In this document: positions 13,636 to 20,534 of the stretch, piece after piece
How positions within the stretch are numbered: position 1 is the first letter of the stretch
How the letters are laid out: each line of letters starts with the position of its first letter
Virus record (IMG/VR): IMGVR_UViG_3300007735_000595
Span: 1 to 30,722 of that record
DNA length: 30,722 nucleotides
Strand: one strand, 5' to 3'
Origin: a virus
Notes under the pieces: model-generated
Seen by the model: only the letters and a program-made list of their open reading frames with translations
Databases searched by the model: none
What the model was told of the DNA's origin: nothing
Made by a program: the position numbers and the translations under genes

Positions 13636-15071
13636 GTGAAATGGCGAGGGCCGCTCGCGCGGCCATGAAGAACAAGATTCAGCGGCTAACTGCCGGCGAA
13701 CCGAAGGCCAAGGTCGACGCGTCGACGTGGTCGCCGCCCGAGATGATGAACACGGGCGCCAAGACTGGCATGCGCCCGATCTCGCGCCGTGCCTTCCGCA
13801 AGGGCGGCAAGGTCATCGAGAAGTGCGAAGGTGTCGAGGCGATGAAACGCGCCGACCGCAAGCAGCGGAAGACCGGTGGCCGCTCTCTCGTCACCGACCT
13901 GATCAACCGCAACGACAAGAAGGCCAACCTCGCACGCGACGGCGGCGGCGCCCACGTCGGCGGCTACAAGCGCGGCGGCGACGTCGAGCAGGACAAGAAG
14001 CTGATCAAGAAGGCGATCAGCCAGCATGACAAGCACATGCACGGCGGCAAGCACGAGGAGATCAAGCTCAAGAAAGGCGGTCGCACGCGCAAGCAGGCTG
14101 GCGGCTCCATGACGGAGCGAGAAAAGAACGCGTATAACCGGCGTATTAACGATATGCTGGAAGATAGCCGAGACGTCAGGACGGAACGGCTTCTCATGCC
14201 GCCGTCCGCGCAGGAGTCCGACTTCGATAAGCGGACGCGCGAACTGATGCCGGAGCCGAAGCGGGGCTCGATGCCGCCGGATGCCGACATGAAGAACCCG
14301 GTGACGGGCGCGCCGCGCACCGGCCGCAAGAAGGGCGGCGGTACGTACTTCGGCGGCACCCGCCCGACCGGCGGCCGCATGCCGCATGCCCGCGGTGGCA
14401 GCACGTACGCGTCGATGGACGACAAGCCGCGCCTGCGGCTGGTCAAGACGCACACGGGCCCCGAAGGGCGCACCGCCAAGGTCTACAAGGACGCCGACTG
14501 GGGCGAATACCGTGTCAAGCACTACGTGAACGGGCAGCATCAGGCTAACGCTGACTACCACACCGACGATCTTGAAGACGCGCATGGCACGGCGCAGGCC
14601 ATGATGCGCGATAAGCGCGCTCGCGGCGGCCGCACCAAGGGCAAAACCAACATCGTCATCTTGGTCAACGCCGGCAAACCCGACCAGCAGCAGGCGATGA
14701 TGCCGAAGGTGCCGACGCCTTCGCCGCTTCCCGTCCCGCCCATCGCTCCCCTGCCAATGCCGATGGGCGCGGGCGCGCCGCCGATGCCGTTGCCGCCGGG
14801 TCCTCCCCCTGCAGGCCTCGCCGGCGGCGCGCCCGGAGCCATGCCGCCGCTGCCCCGCAAGGCCGGCGGCCGTGCCTACCGGTCGTACAAAGACATGGAC
14901 GCCGGTGCCCTGAGCGGCATGGGCCGTCTGGAGAAGACTGAGATCGAGCACGGCAAGCGCATCGGGCGCCTGTCGGGCGGCCGCGCCCGTTCCTACAAGG
15001 ACATGGACGCTGGTGCCCTGAGCGGCATGGGTCGCATCGAGAAGACCGCGATCCAGAAGCACAAACGGTAA
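13632..15071 (+). CDS. Basic Gly-Gly-motif-rich virion-associated protein, 479 residues
   Basis: Start overlaps the preceding stop (ATGA). The protein is strongly basic, with many short motifs of the form [KR]-x-GG-[KRDGS]: FRKGGKVIEKCEG, QRKTGGRS, YKRGGDV, LKKGGRTRK, GRKKGGGTYFGG, HARGGS, ARGGRTKGK and PRKAGGRA. A small beta unit (PRLRLVKTHTGPEGRTAKVYKDADWGEY) lies near residues 260-290. About 340-400 is Pro/Met-rich (PLPVPPIAPLPMPMG). The C terminus holds two copies of a 20-residue repeat, RSYKDMDAGALSGMGR-x-EKT-x-I. No enzyme motif is seen. Strong charge and spacing suit binding to packaged DNA or multivalent tethering. It belongs to the portal-scaffold operon and shares GG motifs with the two preceding proteins and one near the capsid. 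Confidence 0.65.
   Translation: MSEMARAARAAMKNKIQRLTAGEPKAKVDASTWSPPEMMNTGAKTGMRPISRRAFRKGGKVIEKCEGVEAMKRADRKQRKTGGRSLVTDLINRNDKKANLARDGGGAHVGGYKRGGDVEQDKKLIKKAISQHDKHMHGGKHEEIKLKKGGRTRKQAGGSMTEREKNAYNRRINDMLEDSRDVRTERLLMPPSAQESDFDKRTRELMPEPKRGSMPPDADMKNPVTGAPRTGRKKGGGTYFGGTRPTGGRMPHARGGSTYASMDDKPRLRLVKTHTGPEGRTAKVYKDADWGEYRVKHYVNGQHQANADYHTDDLEDAHGTAQAMMRDKRARGGRTKGKTNIVILVNAGKPDQQQAMMPKVPTPSPLPVPPIAPLPMPMGAGAPPMPLPPGPPPAGLAGGAPGAMPPLPRKAGGRAYRSYKDMDAGALSGMGRLEKTEIEHGKRIGRLSGGRARSYKDMDAGALSGMGRIEKTAIQKHKR
14879..15051 (+). repeat. Two-copy direct repeat encoding RSYKDMDAGALSGMGR
   Basis: Copies at about 14879-14938 and 14992-15051 encode RSYKDMDAGALSGMGR-[LI]-EKT-[EA]-I. They differ mostly at third codon positions (GCCGGT versus GCTGGT; CGTCTG versus CGCATC), so the peptide is conserved. 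They are separated by a 53-base spacer coding for EHGKRIGRLSGGRA. Confidence 0.85.
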
Positions 15072-15072
15072 T

Positions 15073-15123
15073 CGCCGGCCGGCGACCGGGGCGCTGCGCT
15101 GTCTCCTCACGGTGCGGCGCCCC
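15073..15123. other. Structured 75-base gap: palindrome and hairpin
   Basis: The gap between the GG-rich gene and the next contains a perfect 12-bp palindrome CGCCGGCCGGCG (15073-15084) and a hairpin with stem GGGGCGC (15088-15094) and GCGCCCC (15117-15123) with a 22-base loop. No T tract follows, so it is not a classical terminator. It could act as an mRNA stability or attenuation element before a strong GGGAGGAG ribosome-binding site. Confidence 0.4.
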
Positions 15124-15146
15124 ACCCCGGCTACTGGGAGGAGCCA

Positions 15147-15356
15147 GTGAGCGCACAGACTTACGATACGAGGCTTGGCACGAAGTTCGCCGAGTTGGTC
15201 AATGAACGGCTGACGACTGTCACGCACGCCGTCATGAACGGAACCATGAAGAAACAGGACTACAAGAAGGAAACCGGGCGTTTCAACGGCCTCCGCGAGG
15301 CGCTCGAACTCTATGAGGAAGCGGAGGCCATCGTGAAAGGCGCAGAGAGGAGCTGA
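15147..15356 (+). CDS. Small helical protein, 69 residues
   Basis: GTG start with a strong GGGAGGAG ribosome-binding site at 15136-15143. Begins MSAQTYDTRLGTKFAELVN and continues with helices (LTTVTHAVMNGTMKKQDYKKET and GRFNGLREALELYEEAEAIVKG). It is the right size and shape for a small chaperone or head-completion cofactor between scaffold and portal genes, as in many podophages, but no family motif is certain. It ends one base before the next ATG (TGAGATG), so it is in the same operon. Confidence is high that it is a gene and low on function. Confidence 0.7.
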   Translation: MSAQTYDTRLGTKFAELVNERLTTVTHAVMNGTMKKQDYKKETGRFNGLREALELYEEAEAIVKGAERS

Positions 15357-15357
15357 G

Positions 15358-15750
15358 ATGCCGCAAATGGCTATGGCACATGAGGTCGATCCCAAGACGG
15401 AGTTGCTCGACAAAGTCGGCAACGTCAACGGGATCGACGTCTTCAACAACGCGGTCTTGGTGGCGATCTATGTTCGTCCGACCAAGACGAAGTCGGGGAT
15501 CATCCTGACGCAGCAGTACACCGACGAGGACCGCATTCAGGGCAAGGCGGGCCTCGTCATCAAGAAAGGCCCCCGTGCCTTCGTTGACGAAAGCGGACAG
15601 TGGTTCGCCAACGTCAACATCGAGGAAAGAGACTGGGTGATCTTCCGGCCAAGTGACGGCTGGCCGATCAATGTCAACGGAGTGGCTTGTCGCCTGATCG
15701 ACGACGTCGCGATCCGGGGCAAGGTCGATCAACCTGATCGTGTGTGGTGA
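15358..15750 (+). CDS. GroES-like (cpn10-fold) phage protein
   Basis: A 130-residue protein with the co-chaperonin fold pattern: NNAVLVAIYVRPTKTKSGIILTQQ matches the GroES N-terminal strand and mobile-loop context, followed by QGKAGLVIKKG, and later RDWVIFRPSDGWPINVNGVACRLIDDVAIRGKV, the equivalent of the GroES barrel strands. It is longer than bacterial GroES because of the insert KGPRAFVDESGQWFANVNI. It may cap a host or modified GroEL ring to fold capsid proteins, as T4 Gp31 does, or be a structural domain that reuses the fold. It lies between the small helical protein and the scaffold. The gene is certain; the functional call is by pattern. Confidence 0.75.
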   Translation: MPQMAMAHEVDPKTELLDKVGNVNGIDVFNNAVLVAIYVRPTKTKSGIILTQQYTDEDRIQGKAGLVIKKGPRAFVDESGQWFANVNIEERDWVIFRPSDGWPINVNGVACRLIDDVAIRGKVDQPDRVW

Positions 15751-15757
15751 GGGAACC

Positions 15758-16585
15758 ATGGCTGAAGAAGAGAAGATTGTCGTCGAAGAACAGCCCGAAG
15801 TCGTCGAACAGCCGAAGGAAGTCACGCTCGAAGAGGGCGTCGATGACCTGAAGCAGCGGCTGGCGGCGGCCGAGTCGCGCGCCAAGGCGGCCGAAGAGGC
15901 CAAGCACAAGGCCGAACTTGAAGCGTACGCGGCGCGCGGCACCGTGCAGGAGACGAACCTGCATCTGGTGACCAACGCCATCGATACGCTGCGCCAGAGC
16001 AACGAGATCGCCAAGGCCAACTACAAGGCCGCGATGTCGGCGGGCGACTACGATGCCGCCGCCGGCTATCAGGAAGAAATGTCGAGTCATGCAGCCAAGT
16101 TGCTGCAGCTCGAACAGGGCAAGCAGGCGCTCGAAAGCGCGCCCGCGCCCGTGGCGCCCGTGCAGCGGCCGTCCGATCCGGTCGAGGCCTTCGCGACGCA
16201 GCTCTCGCCACGATCTGCCGACTGGGTGCGCAAGCACCCGCAGTTTGTGACCGACCCGCGCCTCAATCAGAAGATGATCGCGGCGCACAACATGGCGATG
16301 GCCGACGGCCACGTCGCCGACAGTGACGAGTACTTCGCCACGGTCGAGAGCCTGCTGCAGGTCAAGAAGGCGCCGCCGGCCGAAGCGTTGTCGGAAGCGT
16401 CGCAGCCGACGGCGCGCCGCACGACCACGCCGCCGCCCGCGGCGCCCGTGAGCCGCGACACACGCGGCGGAAACGTGGTTCGTCTCACCGCCGAAGAGCG
16501 CGAGATGGCCGAGATGATGAAGATGACCCCCGAGGAATACGCGAAGAACAAGGTCGCGCTCAAGAAAGAAGGAAGGCTGCACTAA
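15758..16585 (+). CDS. Capsid scaffolding protein
   Basis: I start at the ATG at 15758 (MAEEEKIVVEEQPEVVEQ), preceded by GAGGGAA. The upstream in-frame start is a shadow in the previous gene. The 275-residue sequence is acidic at the N terminus, has long Glu/Ala/Lys coiled coils (about 27-95: LKQRLAAAESRAKAAEEAKHKA), then a Pro/Ala hinge (APAPVAPVQRPSDP), and ends in the helix-turn-helix MKMTPEEYAKNKVALKKEG. That last segment is the typical scaffold tail that binds the coat subunit. Scaffold guides procapsid assembly and is then lost. Position before the capsid genes supports this. It overlaps the next gene at TAATG. Confidence 0.85.
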   Translation: MAEEEKIVVEEQPEVVEQPKEVTLEEGVDDLKQRLAAAESRAKAAEEAKHKAELEAYAARGTVQETNLHLVTNAIDTLRQSNEIAKANYKAAMSAGDYDAAAGYQEEMSSHAAKLLQLEQGKQALESAPAPVAPVQRPSDPVEAFATQLSPRSADWVRKHPQFVTDPRLNQKMIAAHNMAMADGHVADSDEYFATVESLLQVKKAPPAEALSEASQPTARRTTTPPPAAPVSRDTRGGNVVRLTAEEREMAEMMKMTPEEYAKNKVALKKEGRLH

Positions 16586-17163
16586 TGGACCCGATGCCAC
16601 AGACCGCCGGCCGTCGCCGCCGCGCGCGGCGCCCCGAAGCCGAGGAACTGGACGATACGCGTCCCGCGATGCGTCCCGAATTGCGCGAAGACGATCCTCG
16701 CGCGGCCGCGAAGAAGCGCGCGGCCGAAATTCTTGGCCACCTTGGCGACATGGACGAGGGTGTCGACGAGTTCTACATCTCGGCCGACATGGTGCCGGAT
16801 GGCTGGACCTACGAGTGGAAGCGTCGCACGGTCTACGGTCAGGAAGACCCGGCCTATCAGGTGGCGTTGGCCCGTACCGGGTGGGAACCGGTGCCGGCGC
16901 GTCGGCATCCCGAGATGATGCCGGTCAATTGGAAGGGCGAGACCATCGAGCGCAAGGGCATGGTGTTGATGCAGCGGCCGCGCGAGATCACCGAACGCGT
17001 CGAGCAGCTCGACCTGCGCAAGGCGCGCAATCAGGTCAGGGCCAAGGAACAGCAGCTCGCCGCGGCGCCGCCGGGCACGATGGAGAAGGAATTCTCCGAT
17101 CCGCGTACGCGGCCGCAGATCAAGAAAAGTTACGAAGCCATGCCGGTTCCCGACGACAAGTAG
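16585..17163 (+). CDS. Conserved virion-associated protein near capsid, 192 residues
   Basis: Start overlaps the scaffold stop (TAATG). The N terminus is an Arg-rich tail (AGRRRRARRPEAEELDD). The core carries ADMVPDGWTYEWKRRTVYGQEDPAYQVALARTGWEPVP and RHPEMMPVNWKGETIERKGMVLMQRP. The C-terminal half is a long helix (RVEQLDLRKARNQVRAKEQQLA). The core pattern is familiar from unnamed podophage head-module proteins. The basic tail suggests DNA or RNA contact. A terminator follows 18 bases after the stop, so this is the last gene of the portal-scaffold operon. I give no function beyond head-associated. Confidence 0.7.
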   Translation: MDPMPQTAGRRRRARRPEAEELDDTRPAMRPELREDDPRAAAKKRAAEILGHLGDMDEGVDEFYISADMVPDGWTYEWKRRTVYGQEDPAYQVALARTGWEPVPARRHPEMMPVNWKGETIERKGMVLMQRPREITERVEQLDLRKARNQVRAKEQQLAAAPPGTMEKEFSDPRTRPQIKKSYEAMPVPDDK

Positions 17164-17181
17164 GGACGCAGGGACAGAGGG

Positions 17182-17211
17182 AAGGGGGCCAGTTGGCCCC
17201 CTTCGTTTTTT
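17182..17211 (+). terminator. Rho-independent terminator after scaffold operon
   Basis: Stem AAGGGGGCCA (17182-17191) and TGGCCCCCTT (17194-17203), then TTCGTTTTTT to 17211. It ends rightward transcription before the reversed gene and the capsid gene group. The T tract is on the plus strand. On the minus strand it is weaker but may also stop the reversed gene, whose stop codon abuts it. Confidence 0.9.
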
Positions 17212-17386
17212 ATGCCTTGACCAGAAGCGAAGTGTCGAACCGTTGCGGCGCGTAATCCACCGCGTCCGACACTTCCTTGATCATGCAGCCACACGCGGGC
17301 AATAGTTCTGTGATCACCCACAACGTGGGCCCGACGTTTTTCTTGCCCTGCTTTATGCGAACCTTGTCCCCGACCTTCAATGCCAT
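17210..17386 (-). CDS. Reversed moron-type small protein, 58 residues
   Basis: The only minus-strand gene among the virion genes. An earlier in-frame GTG adds eight residues, but GGAG six bases before the ATG at 17384-17386 fixes the start: MALKVGDKVRIKQGKKN. That N terminus resembles a small SH3/KOW-type barrel, which often binds RNA or protein. Further on are LWVITELLPACGCMIKE and DAVDYAPQRFD. It has its own sigma70 promoter (17423-17451) with an operator-like palindrome and is flanked by a terminator, which is the classic layout of a moron expressed independently of late genes, possibly from a prophage. The function is unknown. A regulatory, anti-host or exclusion role is an inference. Confidence 0.7.
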   Translation of the reverse strand: MALKVGDKVRIKQGKKNVGPTLWVITELLPACGCMIKEVSDAVDYAPQRFDTSLLVKA

Positions 17387-17422
17387 TTGTATCTCCGTAA
17401 CGATCACCATGATCGTGAGAAC

Positions 17423-17451
17423 ATACTACCACGTTACTGACATAATGTCAA
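17423..17451 (-). promoter_or_regulatory. Promoter and TGACA-N3-TGTCA operator of the reversed gene
   Basis: Minus-strand -35 TTGACA (17446-17451), a 17-base spacer and -10 TAGTAT (17423-17428). The palindrome TGACATAATGTCA (17438-17450) overlaps the -35 box, as at 1000-1014. This is strong evidence for an independent, repressible promoter. Confidence 0.7.
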
Positions 17452-17584
17452 GTAGACGCGGAAGACGTCTTTACGCATCATAGGCTCGTCGCGTCCCCCG
17501 GTGTGGGCGCTTAGAGACTGTCCCTGCGACCCTAGCGCCTCGGTGCGCTGCTATGGCCGCTTCCTGTAACAAGGAGGTATGGCT

Positions 17585-18214
17585 GTGGCCAACACGAACA
17601 GCCCCTTCGGTTTTCGTCAGTACTACGGCGGCTCGGGTGGCGCTCCCACCTTCGCTCAGTCGACCCGCCTGATCGCCTCGACCGATTCGACGGCGGTCTT
17701 CTTCGGCGATCCGGTCATGCCGGTCGTCTCCACCGCCAACGGCTACATCACGCAGGCGGCGGCCGGCACCACCACGCTGGCCGGCATCTTCGTCGGTTGC
17801 AAGTATCTCTCCACCTCGCAGAAGCGCACGGTGTGGAGCAACTACTGGCCCGGCAGCGATGCTACCGGCGACGTTGAAGCCTACGTCATCGACGACCCGA
17901 ACGCCCAGTTCGTCGTCATGGGCAACAGCACCACGTTCGACATCACGGGCTCGCTGACCACGGTCACCAGCTCGAAGGTCGGGCAGTACGCCCAGTTCGC
18001 CATCGGCACCGGCACCACCGCCAACGGTCAGTCGGGCGCCTATCTCGATTCGGCAGGCACCACGGTGACCTACCCGTTCATCGTGCGCGGCCTGATCGTC
18101 GCGCCTCCCGGTGCCAACGGTGCCGATCCGACCACGGCCTACAATCAGGTCATCGTCGGGTTCAACAACGAGTGGCTGCGCTCGAACGGCGCCGGCCCCA
18201 CTGGTATCAGCTAA
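17585..18214 (+). CDS. Capsid decoration or head-stabilising protein
   Basis: About 209 residues, starting MANTNSPFGFRQY. Start choice: the ATG at 17579 is only one base from AAGGAGG (17571-17577), whereas the GTG at 17585 has a normal seven-base gap and gives the typical MANTN start of this protein group, so I choose GTG. The protein is beta-rich, with Gly/Thr/Ala-rich stretches (TTTLAGIFVGCKYLSTSQKRTVWSNYWPG and GSLTTVTSSKVGQYAQFAIGTGT). It directly precedes the major capsid protein, a position usual for decoration proteins that clamp the shell. No enzymatic motif is seen. The 5' leader (17452-17570) is GC-rich and structured, and no clear promoter is seen in it. Confidence 0.75.
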   Translation: MANTNSPFGFRQYYGGSGGAPTFAQSTRLIASTDSTAVFFGDPVMPVVSTANGYITQAAAGTTTLAGIFVGCKYLSTSQKRTVWSNYWPGSDATGDVEAYVIDDPNAQFVVMGNSTTFDITGSLTTVTSSKVGQYAQFAIGTGTTANGQSGAYLDSAGTTVTYPFIVRGLIVAPPGANGADPTTAYNQVIVGFNNEWLRSNGAGPTGIS

Positions 18215-18227
18215 GGAGTAACGACCA

Positions 18228-19142
18228 ATGGCTGTTAATCTTTCTGCCATCAAGGATTTGCTCCTTCCGGGCCTGCGCGGTGTCGAAGGCAAGTACGAGA
18301 TGATCCCGTCTCAGTACGACAAAATCTTCACCAAGCACGACTCGAAGATGGCTCTGGAGCGTACCGCTGAAATGCGTTACCTCGGCCTCGCCCAGCTGAA
18401 GACCGAAGGCGGCCAGACCGCGTTCGACAACAGCGCCGGCGAACGCTACGTCTACAATCAGGAGCACACCGAAATCGCCCTTGGCTACGCGATCACCCGC
18501 AAGGCCATCGACGACAACCTGTACAAGACGCAGTTCCATCCGTCGAACCTCGGTCTGATCGAGTCCTTCCAGCAGACCAAGGAAATCTACGGCGCCAACA
18601 TCCTGAACACGGCGACCACCTACAACGCTTCCATCGGCGGTGACGGCAAGGCGCTCTGCGCGACCGACCATCCCATCGACGGCGGCACGGTGGCCAACAA
18701 GCCGTCGGTGCAGGTCGATCTTAACGAAGGCTCGCTGCTGAACGGCATGATCGCCGTCCGTACGAACTTCAAGGATCAGGCAGGCCTGAAGGTCTTCGCC
18801 CGTGCGCGCAAGCTCATCGTGGCGCCGCAGAACGAGCCGGTCGCGATCCGCCTGACCAAGACGGAACTGCGCCCCGGCACCGCGGACAACGACGTGAACG
18901 CGATCCTTTCGACGGCCGGTGGCCTGCCGGAAGGGTACATGGTCAACGACTTCTTGACCTCGGCGTATCCGTGGTTCCTGCTCACGAACATCGATGGGCT
19001 TTCCTACATGGAGCGCATCAAGTTCGAGACCGACATGCAGGTGGACTTCGTCACCGACAACCTGCTGGTCAAGGGCTACGAGCGCTACTCGTTCGGCTAC
19101 TACAACTTCCGTGCGATCTACGGATCGTTCCCGACCACCTAA
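18228..19142 (+). CDS. Major capsid protein
   Basis: A 304-residue protein with a good ribosome-binding site (AAGGAG) before the ATG. HK97-fold expectations are met: an N-terminal helix-rich arm (LSAIKDLLLPGLRGVEGKYE), a central segment with QEHTEIALGYAITRKAIDDNLY and ILNTATTYNASIGGDGKALCATDHP, a peripheral domain with LKVFARARKLIVAPQNEPVA, and a C-terminal strand near FLLTNIDGLSYMERIKFETDMQVDFVTDNLLVKGYERYSFGYYN. The TDHP and MERIKF segments are typical of phage coat proteins of this group. It builds the icosahedral shell. The length and position between the scaffold group and the connector genes are as expected. Confidence 0.9.
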   Translation: MAVNLSAIKDLLLPGLRGVEGKYEMIPSQYDKIFTKHDSKMALERTAEMRYLGLAQLKTEGGQTAFDNSAGERYVYNQEHTEIALGYAITRKAIDDNLYKTQFHPSNLGLIESFQQTKEIYGANILNTATTYNASIGGDGKALCATDHPIDGGTVANKPSVQVDLNEGSLLNGMIAVRTNFKDQAGLKVFARARKLIVAPQNEPVAIRLTKTELRPGTADNDVNAILSTAGGLPEGYMVNDFLTSAYPWFLLTNIDGLSYMERIKFETDMQVDFVTDNLLVKGYERYSFGYYNFRAIYGSFPTT

Positions 19143-19157
19143 CAAGGAGCCGCTCTC

Positions 19158-20189
19158 ATGGGCATTACTCACCTGAGCGGTCTGGAAGTTGCCGGTGTTC
19201 CCACCATGGGAATGTCCGGTCTTCCGCTGACCTCGGGAAGCGTCTACTTCGTTGACTACGTCAACGGAAGCGACGGCAACTCGGGGGCTGCGGACCAGCC
19301 GCTCCAGACGCTCTACGGCGCACACGACAAGATGGTGGCCGGTCAGAACGATGTGGCCGTAGTCGTCGGCAACGGTGCTGCTTCGGGCAGCCAGCGGCTT
19401 TCGCTGGCGAACGCGCAGACCATCACGCCGTCGGCGACCGCCGGCACGCTGAACTGGACGAAGAACGCCTGCCACATCGTGGGCATGGCGGCTCCGACCA
19501 AGGTCTCGCAGCGTGCTCGCATCGCGCCGCCGACCGGCACCTACACGCAGGCGACCTTCGGGTCGGGCAACTTCATCGTTGTCTCAGCCACTGGCTGTAT
19601 CTTCTCGAACCTTGAGGTCTTCAACGGCTTCTCGACGGGCGGCAACAACCAGATCGCGTGGACCGACAGCGGTGGCCGCAACTACTATTCGAACGTGATG
19701 TTCGGTGGTGCGGGCGACGCGGCTTCGGCCCAGTCGACGTCGAGCCTGTCGCTGCTGATCACCGGCAGCACGGGCGAGAACACCTTCGTCGGATGCGAGT
19801 TTGGCCTCGATACCGTCACCCGTACGGTTGCAAACGCCACGCTCAAGTTCGCCGGCGGTACGCCGCGCAACACGTTCATCGACTGCAACTTCGTCTTCCA
19901 GACGAGTTCGGCCAATACCATCGGCATCTCTGTTGCTTCGGCGGCGGATATCGACCGGTGGCAGAAGTTCGACCGTTGCACGTTCATCAACAACGTGCAG
20001 TCGACTTCGACGACCATGACCGGTCTTTCGACCCTCGCGGCGTCGGCCGGCGGCCTGCTGCTGATGAAGGACGTCACTCTCGTCGGTATCAGCGAGTTCG
20101 GCACCGACGCGACCTCCCGCGGCCAGATTTACGTCGATGGTGGCACTGTCACCGCGGCGACTTCCGGCATCGCCGTCAACCCGACCTAA
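19158..20189 (+). CDS. Beta-helix capsid-associated protein
   Basis: A 343-residue protein, start preceded by AAGGAG. The N-terminal VYFVDYVNGSDGNSGAADQPLQTLYGAHDKM resembles the opening of right-handed parallel beta-helix (pectate-lyase-fold) proteins. It is followed by repeating short strands with turns: ATGCIFSNLEVFNG, GGRNYYSNVMFGG, GENTFVGCEFGLDT, PRNTFIDCNFVFQ and FDRCTFINNV. No catalytic residues of a lyase are evident. Its place immediately after the major capsid protein argues for a head decoration, head fibre or glue protein. A spike subunit is less likely since the fibre genes lie 4 kb away. Confidence 0.75.
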   Translation: MGITHLSGLEVAGVPTMGMSGLPLTSGSVYFVDYVNGSDGNSGAADQPLQTLYGAHDKMVAGQNDVAVVVGNGAASGSQRLSLANAQTITPSATAGTLNWTKNACHIVGMAAPTKVSQRARIAPPTGTYTQATFGSGNFIVVSATGCIFSNLEVFNGFSTGGNNQIAWTDSGGRNYYSNVMFGGAGDAASAQSTSSLSLLITGSTGENTFVGCEFGLDTVTRTVANATLKFAGGTPRNTFIDCNFVFQTSSANTIGISVASAADIDRWQKFDRCTFINNVQSTSTTMTGLSTLAASAGGLLLMKDVTLVGISEFGTDATSRGQIYVDGGTVTAATSGIAVNPT

Positions 20190-20200
20190 CGGAGTAAGCC

Positions 20201-20485
20201 ATGAAGGCTCGTCATCGCAAGCACCGCGAACAAGGCGGTGTCGCCGAGTACAAGGAAAACAAGAACCCGCCGTCGCGCACCGCCGACGCGGAGCCGATCA
20301 TCAGCGAAGCCAACAAGCGCAAGCATGGTGGCAAGGCCGTCAAGATGCACGGCAAGCATGCCAAGCATCACGCCGGCCGCATGCCGCGCAAGAGCGGCGG
20401 CCGCACGGGTTCGAACATGAACCCGCTGTCGTCGGCTCACGCAGGCACGCCCGCCAAGGGCCGCCACGTCAAGCAGATCGACTAG
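20201..20485 (+). CDS. Small basic His/Lys/Gly-rich protein
   Basis: A 94-residue, highly basic protein (MKARHRKHREQGGVAEY). The second half is a His/Lys track: KRKHGGKAVKMHGKHAKHHAGRMPRKSGGRTG. The KHGGK and RKSGGRTG motifs are the same [KR]-x-GG type as in the proteins at 8766-15071. It has no predicted globular core. A DNA-condensing, virion-packaged peptide or a metal-binding tail are possibilities. It follows the beta-helix gene with its own GGAG ribosome-binding site and is followed by a hairpin. It is certainly translated in this operon by spacing, but the function is unknown. Confidence 0.7.
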   Translation: MKARHRKHREQGGVAEYKENKNPPSRTADAEPIISEANKRKHGGKAVKMHGKHAKHHAGRMPRKSGGRTGSNMNPLSSAHAGTPAKGRHVKQID

Positions 20486-20490
20486 GTAGG

Positions 20491-20527
20491 TCGAAGACGG
20501 GGGCTTCGGCCCCCGTCACTTCTTCGA
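20491..20527 (+). other. Strong hairpin overlapping next gene's ribosome-binding site
   Basis: Stem GACGGGGGC (20496-20504), loop TTCG, then GCCCCCGTC (20509-20517), extended by outer arms TCGAAG / CTTCGA (20491-20496, 20522-20527). GAGGA, the ribosome-binding site for the gene at 20535, begins inside the outer arm. There is no T tract, so it is not a standard terminator. It may tune translation or transcript stability between capsid and connector genes. Confidence 0.5.
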
Positions 20528-20534
20528 GGAACGC

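Noticed and set aside
13686-15449. 587-codon minus-strand frame across the GG-rich gene
   Set aside because: Opposite-strand shadow without coding features. It also crosses the intergenic hairpin.
17452-17570. Strong promoter for the capsid gene group in the leader
   Set aside because: The region has inverted repeats (for example GGCGCT...AGCGCC around 17508-17538) but no convincing -35/-10 pair.
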